64,000 nt of DNA from an uncultured Hungatella sp. (GCA_910579515.1 CAJTUV010000015.1:1-64000); one strand, 5' to 3'; shown: positions 1 to 8,716, counted from the first letter of the stretch. Program-made: numbers and translations. The notes: a model not told the origin generated them from the sequence alone.

Positions 1-510
1 TCCAGGAAGATAGAAATAGCATCGTGTTCCAAATGAGGTGATGTAAAATTCATTTTCTCCCGCCTTGGCCTGAAACAGCAGCTCTCCATCACTCAAATCA
101 ATCAAAAGCAGATCGCTTTCTTTCAGCCAGCCTTCCACATAGCCATTGTGGTGAGGAGCCGTCCAGTGCTCTGCACAAACCCAGGTTTTACCATCTTCCT
201 GTACACTTCCACGCATCGCTTTGCTTCCCACATCAGGATAAATATACATTACCAAATCAGTTTCATTCAGGATATATATATCGTAGTCATAGGTTTTCTC
301 GTAATCATCCGCTTTTTCCCACTGCAGATAGCAGGAACTTCCCTCAATGGGGGATTTTTTATCATAAGTATAGCAATCCCTGCTATAACCAGACGGATAT
401 ATTACTTCATATTCTGTTGCACCTGCTGTTGGATTACAGCCAGTCAATAATAGAACAACTATTGCTACTAAGCATAAAGAAACAATATGGCGCATAATCT
501 TTACTTTCAT
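1..510 (-). CDS. Putative lipoprotein, 3' end outside window
   Basis: The reading frame is open from an ATG at 510 to the left edge, giving 170 codons without a stop. A GGAG/CGGAG ribosome site lies 7-13 nt upstream. The N-terminus has a basic start, a hydrophobic stretch and a lipobox ending LLLTGC at about residues 22-27, so it should be exported and lipid-anchored. The rest is rich in Tyr, Asp and Trp and I recognise no family. It is the last gene of a row of small coupled genes running leftwards from about 2055; its ATG overlaps the stop of the preceding remnant. Function unknown; the C-terminus is missing. Confidence 0.7.
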   Translation of the reverse strand, partial: MKVKIMRHIVSLCLVAIVVLLLTGCNPTAGATEYEVIYPSGYSRDCYTYDKKSPIEGSSCYLQWEKADDYEKTYDYDIYILNETDLVMYIYPDVGSKAMRGSVQEDGKTWVCAEHWTAPHHNGYVEGWLKESDLLLIDLSDGELLFQAKAGENEFYITSFGTRCYFYLPG

Positions 511-710
511 ATCTGCTCCGTTCTCCTTTTCATGCCGCCACATACAACACCCGCCAGCACAAGGGCAGTGATGTACTTTTGCCGACGTCCAGTTGTGTAG
601 CTTTCTGCTGTCTGGCTTGGCTCCATGGTGACATAGGAGCGGTCAGCGAAAATCACCAGCGCCGCCGCTCCACTGGTTTCAGATTGGCAGCTGTGACCCT
701 TGCCTTTTCT
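507..710 (-). pseudogene. C-terminal remnant with one hydrophobic segment
   Basis: This frame has 67 sense codons and ends in a TGA that overlaps the ATG of the lipoprotein at 510, as in translational coupling. It reads as protein-like, with a stretch ADRSYVTMEPSQTAESYTTG and then a hydrophobic segment YITALVLAGVVCGG followed by basic residues. There is no credible start codon or ribosome site at its 5' end, and it overlaps in another frame the end of the next remnant. I read it as the tail of a larger membrane protein whose front has been lost or frameshifted. No family recognised. Confidence 0.4.
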
Positions 711-843
711 TTAACCGAATTGTTTGCCCCTCCCAGGCCAACGTAACTCCCCATACTTTATTTAATGCAATCCATTCAAACTCCTGCATTTTGTCAATAA
801 TCTGCGCTTTTGGCTCACTCGTCCCATGTGTAGAGCTTGCATT
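679..843 (-). pseudogene. Short coding remnant lacking a start
   Basis: Fifty-four sense codons lie between a TAA and a TGA, with natural-looking composition (for example EFEWIALNKVWGVTLAWEGQ). There is no start codon near its 5' end and no ribosome site. With the flanking broken frames at 507-710 and 881-1245 it suggests that 507-1245 once held one or two genes now cut by frameshifts. Family unknown. Confidence 0.35.
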
Positions 844-880
844 TTAAAATGGCCAATACCCCACACCCTCACGGCAACAT

Positions 881-1245
881 CTAAATGTGGCAATCTGAAG
901 CATAACATCGAGCAGGCCAGTTTACTTTGCCATGCTGGTACATAGCCAGTCGGAAATCGCCCACTCCCGTCAAGGCCAGATAGTCGTCAAAATAGACGCA
1001 AAGCCAGGAATCATCCTCCAGCTCCATCAGATAATAGCAGTTATAAATCACATCTTTATCCCATAAAACGCCAGATATCCTTTTAACCTGTCCAGAATTT
1101 CCAGGTAAGAATCCACTTTTTCCAGTGTTTTAAACTCCTTGTCATACAACACAATCCAGCCCAAGCTTCTGGAAACAGAGGACGCATCCCTTACCGAAAA
1201 CTCTATGGCCCGTCCGAACCGAGAAACCACACGGAACGCCCTCAT
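881..1245 (-). pseudogene. Small gene with apparent frameshift
   Basis: An ATG at 1245 overlaps the TGA of the preceding lipoprotein gene (ATGA), so translation is probably coupled. The initial frame gives 65 residues (FRVVSRFGRAIEFSVRDA then LGWIVLYDKEFKTLEKVDSY) and stops at 1048. An overlapping frame continues with convincing protein sequence (IYNCYYLMELEDDSWLCVYF, DDYLALTG) to a TAG at 881. This is what a single indel near 1050 would produce. The 65-residue product may also be the real short protein. No family recognised. Confidence 0.4.
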
Positions 1246-1952
1246 GGGTCAGTTTGCTCTAGCCTCTCTTGATATTTACCCGCCTCATCCAAAATATATT
1301 TTTCAATGGTTTCGGCGTTTGTATCAAATCTATTTAAATATAAGCTGTCAATCTTTATAAGGCAAGATCGATCCTCTGGCCATGCAGGTTCCCTATATGT
1401 GAGATTAACAGTCACGCCATAGGGTATATCTTTAACTATCTCGAATGTATCTGTATAGGCTTGGGATAATACCGTACATACTATTTCCAAATTTTCTGAA
1501 GAAACCGGCTTAATGTCAACATACAAACGAGAATAGTAAACGGATGATGACTTCACGGGATAGAAATAGTTGAAAGAATATTCCACATCCTTCTCAGCCG
1601 CCCGCGTTTCAAATGCCTTGCTGAAAATATCAAGTGAATAGGTGTCTGATAATCTGTTGCTAAAGCCCAGCACACCGAAACGCTCCCCCTCTACAGTATT
1701 GAACACGAAAAATTGTGTCTCTGGGCCATCTTTGGGTGACACCGTATATACCCTTACCCTCCATACATCATCATAGTAATCATCAGTGACAGACTCGGAC
1801 GAAAGCACTATAAATTCCTGTCCGTACTGCCTTTCTAAATATTCCTCCACTTCCTGTTTGGACATAAGACGGAAATCACACGAAGTCAGCAGTAGCGCCA
1901 GCGCACATATAAGACTGGCAAAACATATACTTGTTTTTACTTTACCTGCCAT
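1242..1952 (-). CDS. Putative lipoprotein of unknown function
   Basis: The product is about 236 residues from the ATG at 1952, which has AGGAC about 8 nt upstream; an in-frame GTG at 1970 is the alternative. The N-terminus is basic, then hydrophobic, and ends in a lipobox LLLTSC, so the protein should be anchored outside the membrane. The mature part is rich in Tyr, Ser and acidic residues with no cofactor or catalytic motif that I can see. Its start lies within the end of the 37-aa gene at 1942-2055, and its stop overlaps the next ATG, so the set is translationally coupled. The family is not recognised. Confidence 0.65.
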   Translation of the reverse strand: MAGKVKTSICFASLICALALLLTSCDFRLMSKQEVEEYLERQYGQEFIVLSSESVTDDYYDDVWRVRVYTVSPKDGPETQFFVFNTVEGERFGVLGFSNRLSDTYSLDIFSKAFETRAAEKDVEYSFNYFYPVKSSSVYYSRLYVDIKPVSSENLEIVCTVLSQAYTDTFEIVKDIPYGVTVNLTYREPAWPEDRSCLIKIDSLYLNRFDTNAETIEKYILDEAGKYQERLEQTDP

Positions 1953-2055
1953 TTCCGTCCTGCCTTTCACGGTATAATGCTACCAATCGACTCTGTAATT
2001 CCGGCCCCTGCCTGTAATATTCCTGCAGCCGCTTTTCCCAATTATTTTTTTTCAT
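1942..2055 (-). CDS. Small charged protein, 37 aa
   Basis: ATG at 2055 has AAGGA 8 nt upstream. The product is a short, highly charged, probably helical peptide (start MKKNNWEKRLQEYYRQG) without a signal or membrane segment. It ends inside the start of the following lipoprotein gene, whose ribosome site lies within its last codons, so it may serve partly as a coupling leader. A longer in-frame version from 2136 lacks a ribosome site. Function unknown. Confidence 0.45.
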   Translation of the reverse strand: MKKNNWEKRLQEYYRQGPELQSRLVALYRERQDGNGR

Positions 2056-2140
2056 ATTTCTTATCCTTGTATAACAATTACCAGGCACCCCAAAAAGCAC
2101 GAGATTACGTACATAGAAAATGGCCATGACCGCCACTTTA

Positions 2141-2677
2141 TCAAAGTCTAAGTGTATAATTCTTTAGCTCTTTCCCTTTTATATAATATTCGATATCAAT
2201 CGAACTACATTTTCTATTCACTTCATAATAAATTCCCAATTCATATCCACATACATGTTCTGGTAACGTTTTTCCATCAAATGACCATACTTTATCATAC
2301 GAGTCTTTTGTCAATACAACCAGCCTTGCTTTGTCATTCTCCTTCTCTTCTACTTTACGATACGCCTTTTTCATTTCCAAAGCAATAAGATTATCCTTTT
2401 CGACAATTTCTCCACGACTGTGTACAATTAAATCACACACAATAGATACTGCCTTTAAATCATCATTATAAATAGTCTTAACTTTTCCATTATTTCTATT
2501 ATATTCTGTATCAACATAATATTTTGAATATTTACTATTGCTTATTTCCAAAAATATACACTGCGCCAAAGCATTACAAAGACTCCGTTCTGACACGTCA
2601 CTCATAATGAATGGTGTATTTTTATCAATAAATCTTTTATTCGCTTTTTCAAAAATACTTATCAATTCTTTATACAC
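2141..2677 (-). CDS. Small protein with PD-(D/E)XK nuclease-like signature
   Basis: The product is 178 residues, soluble, Lys/Asn-rich and more AT-rich than the neighbouring chromosome. An acidic strand CDLIVHSRG (Asp82) is followed about 19 residues later by LIALEMKKA (Glu101, Lys103). That is the D-Xn-E-X-K arrangement of PD-(D/E)XK nucleases, and a conserved-looking helix with Glu44 precedes it. The family includes restriction, repair and toxin-type nucleases, so a DNA-cleaving role is possible but unproven. No methyltransferase, specificity subunit or immunity gene is recognisable beside it. The nuclease reading rests on the motif alone. Confidence 0.5.
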   Translation of the reverse strand: MYKELISIFEKANKRFIDKNTPFIMSDVSERSLCNALAQCIFLEISNSKYSKYYVDTEYNRNNGKVKTIYNDDLKAVSIVCDLIVHSRGEIVEKDNLIALEMKKAYRKVEEKENDKARLVVLTKDSYDKVWSFDGKTLPEHVCGYELGIYYEVNRKCSSIDIEYYIKGKELKNYTLRL

Positions 2678-2912
2678 AGCCTATTCCCCACAATCAAATA
2701 ATTCTGCCATCGCGTTTATACCATCCAAAATAATAGTATTATCCTGTCATTTGTTTTTTGATTATAACATATAAGACAAAAAAAGTACATGCAAAATCGA
2801 ACTTTTGTTCTTTTTCTGCGATTCGATTATTATTTACCCAAACTTCGTGCAAGAAAATCACTAATCCATTCTATATTTATTATTCTTTTGAAAAATCTGT
2901 ACCGCTTTCATT

Positions 2913-3839
2913 CTAATAAAGCTCTGAAAGAACCCTTTCCCTACACAGTCTGGTCATATCATGAATCAAGTGCAGAAACGGGCTGTTTGTAGGATAAAAA
3001 ATACGAATGCTTTGAGTCGGCGGATGTTCCTTTAAGGTACAGAAAAACACCTGATATTTGGATTCAATATTCTCCCACTGGCACAGATTCTGAGAAATAA
3101 ATGCGATTCCCATTCCGCTGGCCGCCAAACTTAAGGAAGCCTGAGGCGTGTCATAAATCATCAGTTCTCCATAGTGGAAATGATACTGGTTCATCTCCGC
3201 CTCCATAAAATGAGGGTAACTGCTTCCTGACTCTGCGCATACAAAGGGCTGTCCTTCTAAGAGAGACGCCTCTATCACGAGAGGATGTTCTAAACTGTGC
3301 CCCTCATAGTCCTTTTCAGAAATAATATTCAGACAACGTGGAATCACATAGATAAGATTTTCCTTCACAAGCATTTCCTCAGAGACGTCCTGGCTGGACA
3401 TGCTCATGGTGCCTATGGCCATGTCTGTGGCGTCTCCTAAAAAGCTGCTCTCATAAGAGTCAAAACCCCTATTGATAATAGAAACCCGAATCTCAGGATG
3501 AAGACAGCGAAAAGCTGGAAGAAGAATCGGCAGCCAGTAAAAACCTCTTCCTCTTCCAATAATAAGACGAAACTGTGGATGTGATAAGGCGTCAAGCCGA
3601 GTCTGCATATTCATCTGCATTTGGCGTATACGGGCCATTTCCTTAATGTAAAAAGCACCTGCCTGAGTCAGCTTCACTGGGGGACGTTTGCGCTCGAAAA
3701 GCGTTACTCCCAATTCTTTTTCCAGTTTATTAAGAGCAGCCGTTAGGGCTGGTTGAGAAATAAAGAGCCGCTTTGCTGCCTTGGTTAAATTTTGTTCCTC
3801 TGCCACAGCCATCACATAATCTAATTTTTCAAAGCCCAT
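2913..3839 (-). CDS. LysR family transcriptional regulator
   Basis: The start is set at ATG 3839, which has AAGGAGAG just upstream; an in-frame extension to 3887 lacks one. The 308-residue product begins with a LysR winged helix-turn-helix (LTKAAKRLFISQPALTAALN at about residues 18-37) and the usual FERKRPPVKLTQAG wing. A two-lobed effector-binding domain follows. It is divergently transcribed from the 2-hydroxycarboxylate transporter and dehydratase genes across about 210 bp. By the usual LysR pattern it is the likely regulator of that pair, probably responding to the transported acid. Confidence 0.9.
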   Translation of the reverse strand: MGFEKLDYVMAVAEEQNLTKAAKRLFISQPALTAALNKLEKELGVTLFERKRPPVKLTQAGAFYIKEMARIRQMQMNMQTRLDALSHPQFRLIIGRGRGFYWLPILLPAFRCLHPEIRVSIINRGFDSYESSFLGDATDMAIGTMSMSSQDVSEEMLVKENLIYVIPRCLNIISEKDYEGHSLEHPLVIEASLLEGQPFVCAESGSSYPHFMEAEMNQYHFHYGELMIYDTPQASLSLAASGMGIAFISQNLCQWENIESKYQVFFCTLKEHPPTQSIRIFYPTNSPFLHLIHDMTRLCRERVLSELY

Positions 3840-4049
3840 ACTCTCTCCTTTTTTCCATAAATATTTACTTATAAAACAATATGGCAATAAATATTAGACA
3901 ATTCTAAGGATATTTTTGTATAATTTACCCATAAATCATACAATATTTCACATAACAAGTCAACTCAATCGGAAATATGTGTGAAACTTCCTGTAAATAC
4001 GGCCGACATATTGGAAGAATATAGCAAAAATTATAAAAGGAGAGTTATG
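3840..4049. promoter_or_regulatory. Divergent LysR / transporter promoter region
   Basis: This AT-rich 210-bp intergenic stretch separates the LysR gene from the transporter. A TATAAT at 3919-3924 reads towards the transporter; the best -35 match is TAGACA at 3894-3899 with a long 19-bp spacer, which fits an activator-dependent promoter. Several ATA/TAT half sites of the LysR T-N11-A kind are present, but I cannot single one out. AAAGGAGAG at 4036-4044 is the transporter ribosome site. Confidence 0.4.
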
Positions 4050-5363
4050 ATGAATACCACAAAGAAAATGGAATGGATGGGACTGCCTTTGTACGTGTGG
4101 GTAGTATTAGTTGCAATCACTGTGGCAGGATTGGCTTCAGGAAAAATGGGTACAGACTTTGGTTCTACCATCTTCTGGCTGACTGTATTTGGAGCCATAA
4201 TCATGGGAATCGGTAATCAGCTCCCCATTGTCAAAGATTATTTAGGCGGCGGCCCTCTTTTGCTCTTACTGTTAGGTTCCTTTGCAACCTGGGCAAAGCT
4301 GATTCCAGAAGCCTACGTAGAAGCAACCAATAACTGGATGGCTGGGATCAATTTTCAGGCATTTTTCCTGACCTTATTGATTATCAGCTCTGTCATGGCC
4401 ATTGACCAAAAAACTCTGGCCCGCTCCTTAATTGGATACCTCCCCTGTATTTTTGGAGGTCTCATCGGTGCTGGAATCCTGGCAGTATTGGTAGGAATGC
4501 TTTTCTTTAGACTCAGCCTGGGAGATATTCTTATGACCTATGTGATGCCAATTATGGGCGGTGGAAGTGCAGCCGGGGCTCTGCCTATGAGCAGCATCTA
4601 CGAGGAAGTAACAGGAAATAGCAAAGATGTGTATTACGGAATCGCCATGTCTGCTCTGATGGTAGCCAATGTATTGTGTATCTTCTTTGCCGTCGGGCTG
4701 GATTTGCTTGGCAAAAAAATCCCGTCCCTGACTGGTGACGGAAGCCAGCTTCTGCGGACTGGAAAAGAGCCGAAAACAGAAAAGACACAGAAAGAAACTG
4801 ATGTCCCCTGTACTCTGGAGGATATGGGAAACGGGATGATGATCATGGCAGGGTGCTGGGTATTGGCTGGCCTTTTTAGCAAATGGTTTCTGCCTAAAAT
4901 TTTCGGCGTATCCATTCACCAATATGCCTACCTGGTAGTTGTGGCTGTGGTCCTAAACTTAAGCGGCGTTCTCTCTTCCAAATTAAGAAAAGGGATTTGC
5001 AAGGTTTATGACGTAATGAAGGTATGGCTCACTCCTTCTGTATTTGCAGGAATGGCAGTTTCTCTTCTGGATTTTCAGAGCTTTATTGACGCATTATCTG
5101 CACAGACATTAATTCTGGCAGCCTCTATCATCATTGGATGCATCATTGGAAGTGCGATTGCTGGATATTTAGTAGGATTTTATCCCATTGATGCTGCTGT
5201 TACAGGCGGTTTGTGCATGGCCAATATGGGCGGTTCCGGAGATATGCTGATTCTATCCGCAGGACATCGAATGGAGCTCATGACCTACGCCTCCATTTCT
5301 TCCAGAATTGGCGGCGCAATCATACTGGCTATATCTAGTGTTATATTTGGAATGTTTGGGTGA
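4050..5363 (+). CDS. 2-hydroxycarboxylate transporter family (CitS/MaeN-like)
   Basis: A hydrophobic protein of about 437 residues with some 11-12 membrane segments. It carries the glycine-rich re-entrant loop signature of the 2HCT family (MPIMGGGSAAGALPMSSIY) and a second equivalent loop near the C-terminus (GLCMANMGGSGDMLILSAG). Family members exchange or symport citrate, malate or lactate, usually with Na+ or H+. The ATG at 4050, or the adjacent one at 4047, follows AAGGAGAG; an upstream GTG at 3981 has no ribosome site. The enolase-superfamily enzyme starts 20 nt after its stop, so the two probably form an operon for one hydroxy-acid substrate. The exact substrate cannot be read from sequence. 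Confidence 0.87.
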   Translation: MNTTKKMEWMGLPLYVWVVLVAITVAGLASGKMGTDFGSTIFWLTVFGAIIMGIGNQLPIVKDYLGGGPLLLLLLGSFATWAKLIPEAYVEATNNWMAGINFQAFFLTLLIISSVMAIDQKTLARSLIGYLPCIFGGLIGAGILAVLVGMLFFRLSLGDILMTYVMPIMGGGSAAGALPMSSIYEEVTGNSKDVYYGIAMSALMVANVLCIFFAVGLDLLGKKIPSLTGDGSQLLRTGKEPKTEKTQKETDVPCTLEDMGNGMMIMAGCWVLAGLFSKWFLPKIFGVSIHQYAYLVVVAVVLNLSGVLSSKLRKGICKVYDVMKVWLTPSVFAGMAVSLLDFQSFIDALSAQTLILAASIIIGCIIGSAIAGYLVGFYPIDAAVTGGLCMANMGGSGDMLILSAGHRMELMTYASISSRIGGAIILAISSVIFGMFG

Positions 5364-5382
5364 GAAAGGAGACATTGCTGCA

Positions 5383-6558
5383 ATGAAAATTACAAAAGTA
5401 ACAGTTATTCGGGCTAATCGGGGAGTCTATTGCAAGATTATGACAGATGAAGGAATCACGGGGCTGGGAGAAAGTGGAGCGTGGGGCTTTCAGGAGGCAA
5501 GCGCTGCTGCCATAAAAACTTTTGGAGAATACCTTACCGGAAAAGACCCTATGGAAATAGAGCATCACTGGCAATATCTGTATCGCTTTTCGCATTTTCG
5601 AGGCGCAGCGATTATGGGAGCTTTAAGCGCGGTTGACATTGCTCTTTGGGATATCAAGGGAAAAGCTCTGGGAGTTCCTGTCTGGCAGCTCCTAGGCGGC
5701 AAGTGTCGGAACAAAGTGCGGGTATATGCTCATATAAATGGAAAAACCGTGGAGGAGCAGATGGAACATTGTTATCAGGCTATTGAGGCTGGATATACAG
5801 CTCTGGGGCATCTAAATCCGTTTCTGGACGAACCATCTGATATTCCATTTTCAGACACGTTTAGCGCCATGCTTTACAAGGCAGAGGAACGAGTAGGAAT
5901 GGTACGGGAGGCTGTAGGCAGAGAAGTGGACCTATGTCTGGAGCTCCACAGACGTCTGGAGCCTGCAGCTGCTATTGCTCTTTCTGGAAAATTAGAGCAG
6001 TTTAATCCCATGTTTTTAGAGGACCCTATCCGCCCAGACAATTTCGATTCCATGGCTCAGGTAGCGGCAATGTCAAGGATTCCCATTGCCACCGGAGAGC
6101 GAATCCACAATATTTTCGAATTTCAAATGCTCCTAGAGCGGAAGGCCTGCCACTATGTGAGAGCCAGTATCTGTCTGTGCGGAGGAATCTCTGGGGCTAT
6201 GAAAATAGCGGCCATAGCAGAATCCCATCATTGCAGCCTGGTCCCCCACAATCCTTTAAGCCCTGTAGCCACCAATGCAGAACTGCAGTTATGCGCAGCT
6301 ATCGAGAATTTGGCCATTGCAGAATATCCATCGCCAGATGTACGCTCTACCCAGGATCAGTTTATGGGAAAGAAAAGCGGCCTGCGTATGCGGGATATGG
6401 TAAACCATGTTCCAGAAGTGAAGGATGGATACATAGAACTCCCCACAGAGCCGGGAATTGGGATCGAATTGATTCCTGACGTAGAGGATAAATTCCCGTT
6501 TCAGCCCTTAAAAATTGCTACCAGACTTCGGGTAGACGGGGCGATCTGCGACCAGTAA
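5383..6558 (+). CDS. Mandelate racemase/enolase superfamily sugar-acid dehydratase
   Basis: The 391-residue product has an N-terminal capping domain and a C-terminal beta-barrel. The metal-ligand strands are visible as LCLELHRR, FLEDP and TGERI, and the late motif PHNPLSPVAT matches the galactonate/mannonate dehydratase-like subgroup. These enzymes abstract the proton alpha to a carboxylate and eliminate water from sugar acids. The ATG at 5383 is chosen because an in-frame extension runs back into the transporter; AAGGAG lies about 12 nt upstream. The gene directly follows the 2HCT transporter, suggesting uptake and dehydration of one hydroxy acid. Superfamily is secure; the substrate is not. 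Confidence 0.82.
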   Translation: MKITKVTVIRANRGVYCKIMTDEGITGLGESGAWGFQEASAAAIKTFGEYLTGKDPMEIEHHWQYLYRFSHFRGAAIMGALSAVDIALWDIKGKALGVPVWQLLGGKCRNKVRVYAHINGKTVEEQMEHCYQAIEAGYTALGHLNPFLDEPSDIPFSDTFSAMLYKAEERVGMVREAVGREVDLCLELHRRLEPAAAIALSGKLEQFNPMFLEDPIRPDNFDSMAQVAAMSRIPIATGERIHNIFEFQMLLERKACHYVRASICLCGGISGAMKIAAIAESHHCSLVPHNPLSPVATNAELQLCAAIENLAIAEYPSPDVRSTQDQFMGKKSGLRMRDMVNHVPEVKDGYIELPTEPGIGIELIPDVEDKFPFQPLKIATRLRVDGAICDQ

Positions 6559-6575
6559 TCAAAATGTAACCGATT

Positions 6576-6995
6576 TCATCTAGTAAAAAACAGCCCCTGT
6601 ATAACATTCACGAACACCTCTGTCTCCTTTAATGCATAGGCTTTGCCCTTCCACCACACAGTAGTAGCGTTTGCCTCAATGCTGACAGATTTCCCATTCT
6701 TAAGAAAGTACGTAATGGTGATGACAGGGCTGCCTTTTGTTTCTCCTCCTAACTGATAGTTGAGAAGGTTCGCAGATTTTACCAGCAATTCCACCTTTTC
6801 CTTGTCTGTGACTGTTCTCTCCTCTGTACCATTATAAAGGAGCGTAATACTTTCTACTGCCTCTTTTCTAGGCAGTCCCATGAGAGGGATTCCATGGAAT
6901 CCAATCCATACACTTGCGTTTACTATGCAGGATATTAGAATAACCCACAATGTATTCCACGAAAAAAACTTCCATGCAGTAGTTTGTTTTTCCAT
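6576..6995 (-). CDS. Single-pass membrane protein of unknown function
   Basis: From ATG 6995, behind GAGGGAG, the product is about 139 residues. It has one N-terminal membrane segment (FFSWNTLWVILISCIVNASV) and a small extracytoplasmic domain of alternating strands (VITITYFLKNGKSVSIEANA). A GTG at 7028 overlapping the upstream stop is an alternative start. It is the last gene of the CO dehydrogenase operon, following the FAD/NAD oxidoreductase. No redox-cofactor motif is present, so a role with the CODH is suggested only by position. It may be unrelated. Confidence 0.55.
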   Translation of the reverse strand: MEKQTTAWKFFSWNTLWVILISCIVNASVWIGFHGIPLMGLPRKEAVESITLLYNGTEERTVTDKEKVELLVKSANLLNYQLGGETKGSPVITITYFLKNGKSVSIEANATTVWWKGKAYALKETEVFVNVIQGLFFTR

Positions 6996-7027
6996 TTTAT
7001 GTCTCCCTCTCATGGCCTTGTTCCACA

Positions 7028-8251
7028 CTACGACGTCCAGATGTATCGGCCTTTTGCATCCACACTGTAGAAGTCGGCAAAATTAATGTCAAAAATATCT
7101 TTCTGGATTTTGCTAACATCAATCCGGTTCTTAATCAGATACTGCCAGACTCCTGCATTAGCTATGTTTCCCTGCAAGAGAATCCCTTCTACCTTTCCCT
7201 CTTTTAAAATTGCTCTCCTGTACTGGCTTCTGTCTTCTTTCACCTGGATGATATCCCCTTCTTCTGGAAGAATCCTGCCAACGCACAAGGTTACTAATCC
7301 AAAAAAGTTAATGGTATTTTTAATGGCATAAGTATCTGTATACTCTGAGCAAATGCCGCACATGTTCCTTCCTGCCACTCTTCCCTGATCCGCCGCATTG
7401 GGCCAGATTCCTGAACGGCCTGTAATGTCTCCTGCTGCAAAAATATCCTCCACAGATGTCTTCATGCAGGAATCTACAGTAACTCCCCTGTCACAGGCAA
7501 TACCGCTTCCTTCCAGACAAGCCAGAGCAGGACGGACGCCTGCGGCGACAATAATCAAATCACAGGCAAGCGCCTCGCCATTATCCAGGATCACCTCATG
7601 AATCTTACCATCCGCCTCACATATCGCCTGGGAAGCTTTCCTCCCCAGCACAAAGCGAACGCCTGCCTTCTCAAACCGATTCTGATATTCCTTTGCCGCG
7701 TGAGCGTCAAGCTGCACTGGCAGGATTCGATCTGCCATCTCCACAATGGTCAGCTTTTTTCCAAGCTCCACCAGACCATAGGCTGCATCCAGACCCACCA
7801 GACCTGAACCGATGACCAGGACTTCTTTTGCATGGGCTGCCTCCTCCACAATAGCCTGAGCATCCGAAAGGTTCCGAAGTCCATATACATTGGATGCTTT
7901 CCTGAGCTCCCCCACAGGAGGGATAAAGCTGTCCGCTCCTCCTGCAAGGAGAAGTTTATCATAAGCTATCGTTTCTCCATTATCCAGCACAACCACCTTT
8001 TCTTGGGGACAAATCTTTTTGGCCTCTACGCCGTTTATCCAGTTCACCTTACATTTTTCAAAAAAGTCCTTTTCAGTAAAATCCAACCCGCTCTCATCTC
8101 GTTCACCGGAAATAAACTTGTGGAGCATACAGCGGGAATGGACAAAGGTATCTTTCGACACCATAACAATCTCGCTGGCCTCCGACTGGTTTCGTATAAC
8201 TTTAGCCGCCTCAATCCCCGCCACGCCTGCGCCGATAATCACATATTTCAT
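7028..8251 (-). CDS. CODH-associated FAD/NAD(P)-dependent oxidoreductase
   Basis: The 407-residue protein shows two dinucleotide-binding folds. The first is FAD-binding (VIIGAGVAGIEAAK at the N-terminus), the second NAD(P)H-binding (VLVIGSGLVGLDAAYGL near residue 145), and the FAD-closing motif DIFAAGDITGR follows. This is the pyridine-nucleotide disulfide oxidoreductase/NADH oxidase fold. Its start is 3 nt after the ferredoxin stop, with GAGGAGG as ribosome site. In known cooS-cooF-oxidoreductase operons such an enzyme passes electrons from CO oxidation, via the ferredoxin, to NAD(P)+. That role is inferred here from gene order. Confidence 0.85.
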   Translation of the reverse strand: MKYVIIGAGVAGIEAAKVIRNQSEASEIVMVSKDTFVHSRCMLHKFISGERDESGLDFTEKDFFEKCKVNWINGVEAKKICPQEKVVVLDNGETIAYDKLLLAGGADSFIPPVGELRKASNVYGLRNLSDAQAIVEEAAHAKEVLVIGSGLVGLDAAYGLVELGKKLTIVEMADRILPVQLDAHAAKEYQNRFEKAGVRFVLGRKASQAICEADGKIHEVILDNGEALACDLIIVAAGVRPALACLEGSGIACDRGVTVDSCMKTSVEDIFAAGDITGRSGIWPNAADQGRVAGRNMCGICSEYTDTYAIKNTINFFGLVTLCVGRILPEEGDIIQVKEDRSQYRRAILKEGKVEGILLQGNIANAGVWQYLIKNRIDVSKIQKDIFDINFADFYSVDAKGRYIWTS

Positions 8252-8254
8252 TCC

Positions 8255-8701
8255 TTACACCTCCTCTACATAAATCGCCTTTTTAGGGCAGGAACGTACA
8301 CAGGAAGGCTCTTCTTTGGCCTCTACACAGAAATCGCATTTTATCACTTTACTCTTTGTAACTGTGTCAGGTTTCAACACGCCAAAGGGACAGTTCATCA
8401 CACACATAAAGCAGGAGCCGCATCTGGTCTCGTCATAAAACACATGGCCGCTTTTCGGGTCTTTATAGAGCGCTCCGCTCATACAGGATTTTACACACTC
8501 TGGGTCGTCACAGTGGCGGCAGAATAATGGTTTATAGTTTCCCTGGCTATCCTTTAAAATATAATTGCGGGATTCATTTTCAGGATCTGTCAAATCCAGA
8601 TCGTAAATCGTGCCCTCTGTTTTTCTGTGCGCCTGCATGCAGGCTGCGGAGCAGTTTTTACATCCATCACATTTCTTGTAATCTATCATGATGCGCTTCA
8701 T
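8255..8701 (-). CDS. cooF: CooF-type four-cluster ferredoxin
   Basis: The 148-residue product has four cysteine groups: CDGCKNCSAAC, CRHCDDPECVKSC, CGSCFMCVMNC and CDFC with a later CVRSCP. This is enough for four [4Fe-4S] clusters, as in CooF and HycB-type electron-transfer subunits. ATG 8701 has AGGGG about 9 nt upstream; an in-frame GTG at 8710 is the alternative. It lies 15 nt after cooS and 3 nt before the oxidoreductase, so it should carry electrons between CO dehydrogenase and that flavoenzyme in the cytoplasm. Confidence 0.88.
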   Translation of the reverse strand: MKRIMIDYKKCDGCKNCSAACMQAHRKTEGTIYDLDLTDPENESRNYILKDSQGNYKPLFCRHCDDPECVKSCMSGALYKDPKSGHVFYDETRCGSCFMCVMNCPFGVLKPDTVTKSKVIKCDFCVEAKEEPSCVRSCPKKAIYVEEV

Positions 8702-8716
8702 CTTCACCACCCCTTT

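Noticed and set aside
1..2677. Integrative element or prophage at the left end
   Set aside because: Composition and broken genes suggest accessory DNA, but no recombinase, relaxase, phage gene or flanking repeat was found.
4428..4922. Leftward 164-codon frame opposite the 2HCT transporter gene
   Set aside because: No ribosome site, unlikely composition rich in His, Ser and Gln, and it lies wholly antisense to a clear gene.
7832..8527. Rightward 231-codon frame across the oxidoreductase and ferredoxin genes
   Set aside because: It covers parts of two well-supported leftward genes and shows no family features.
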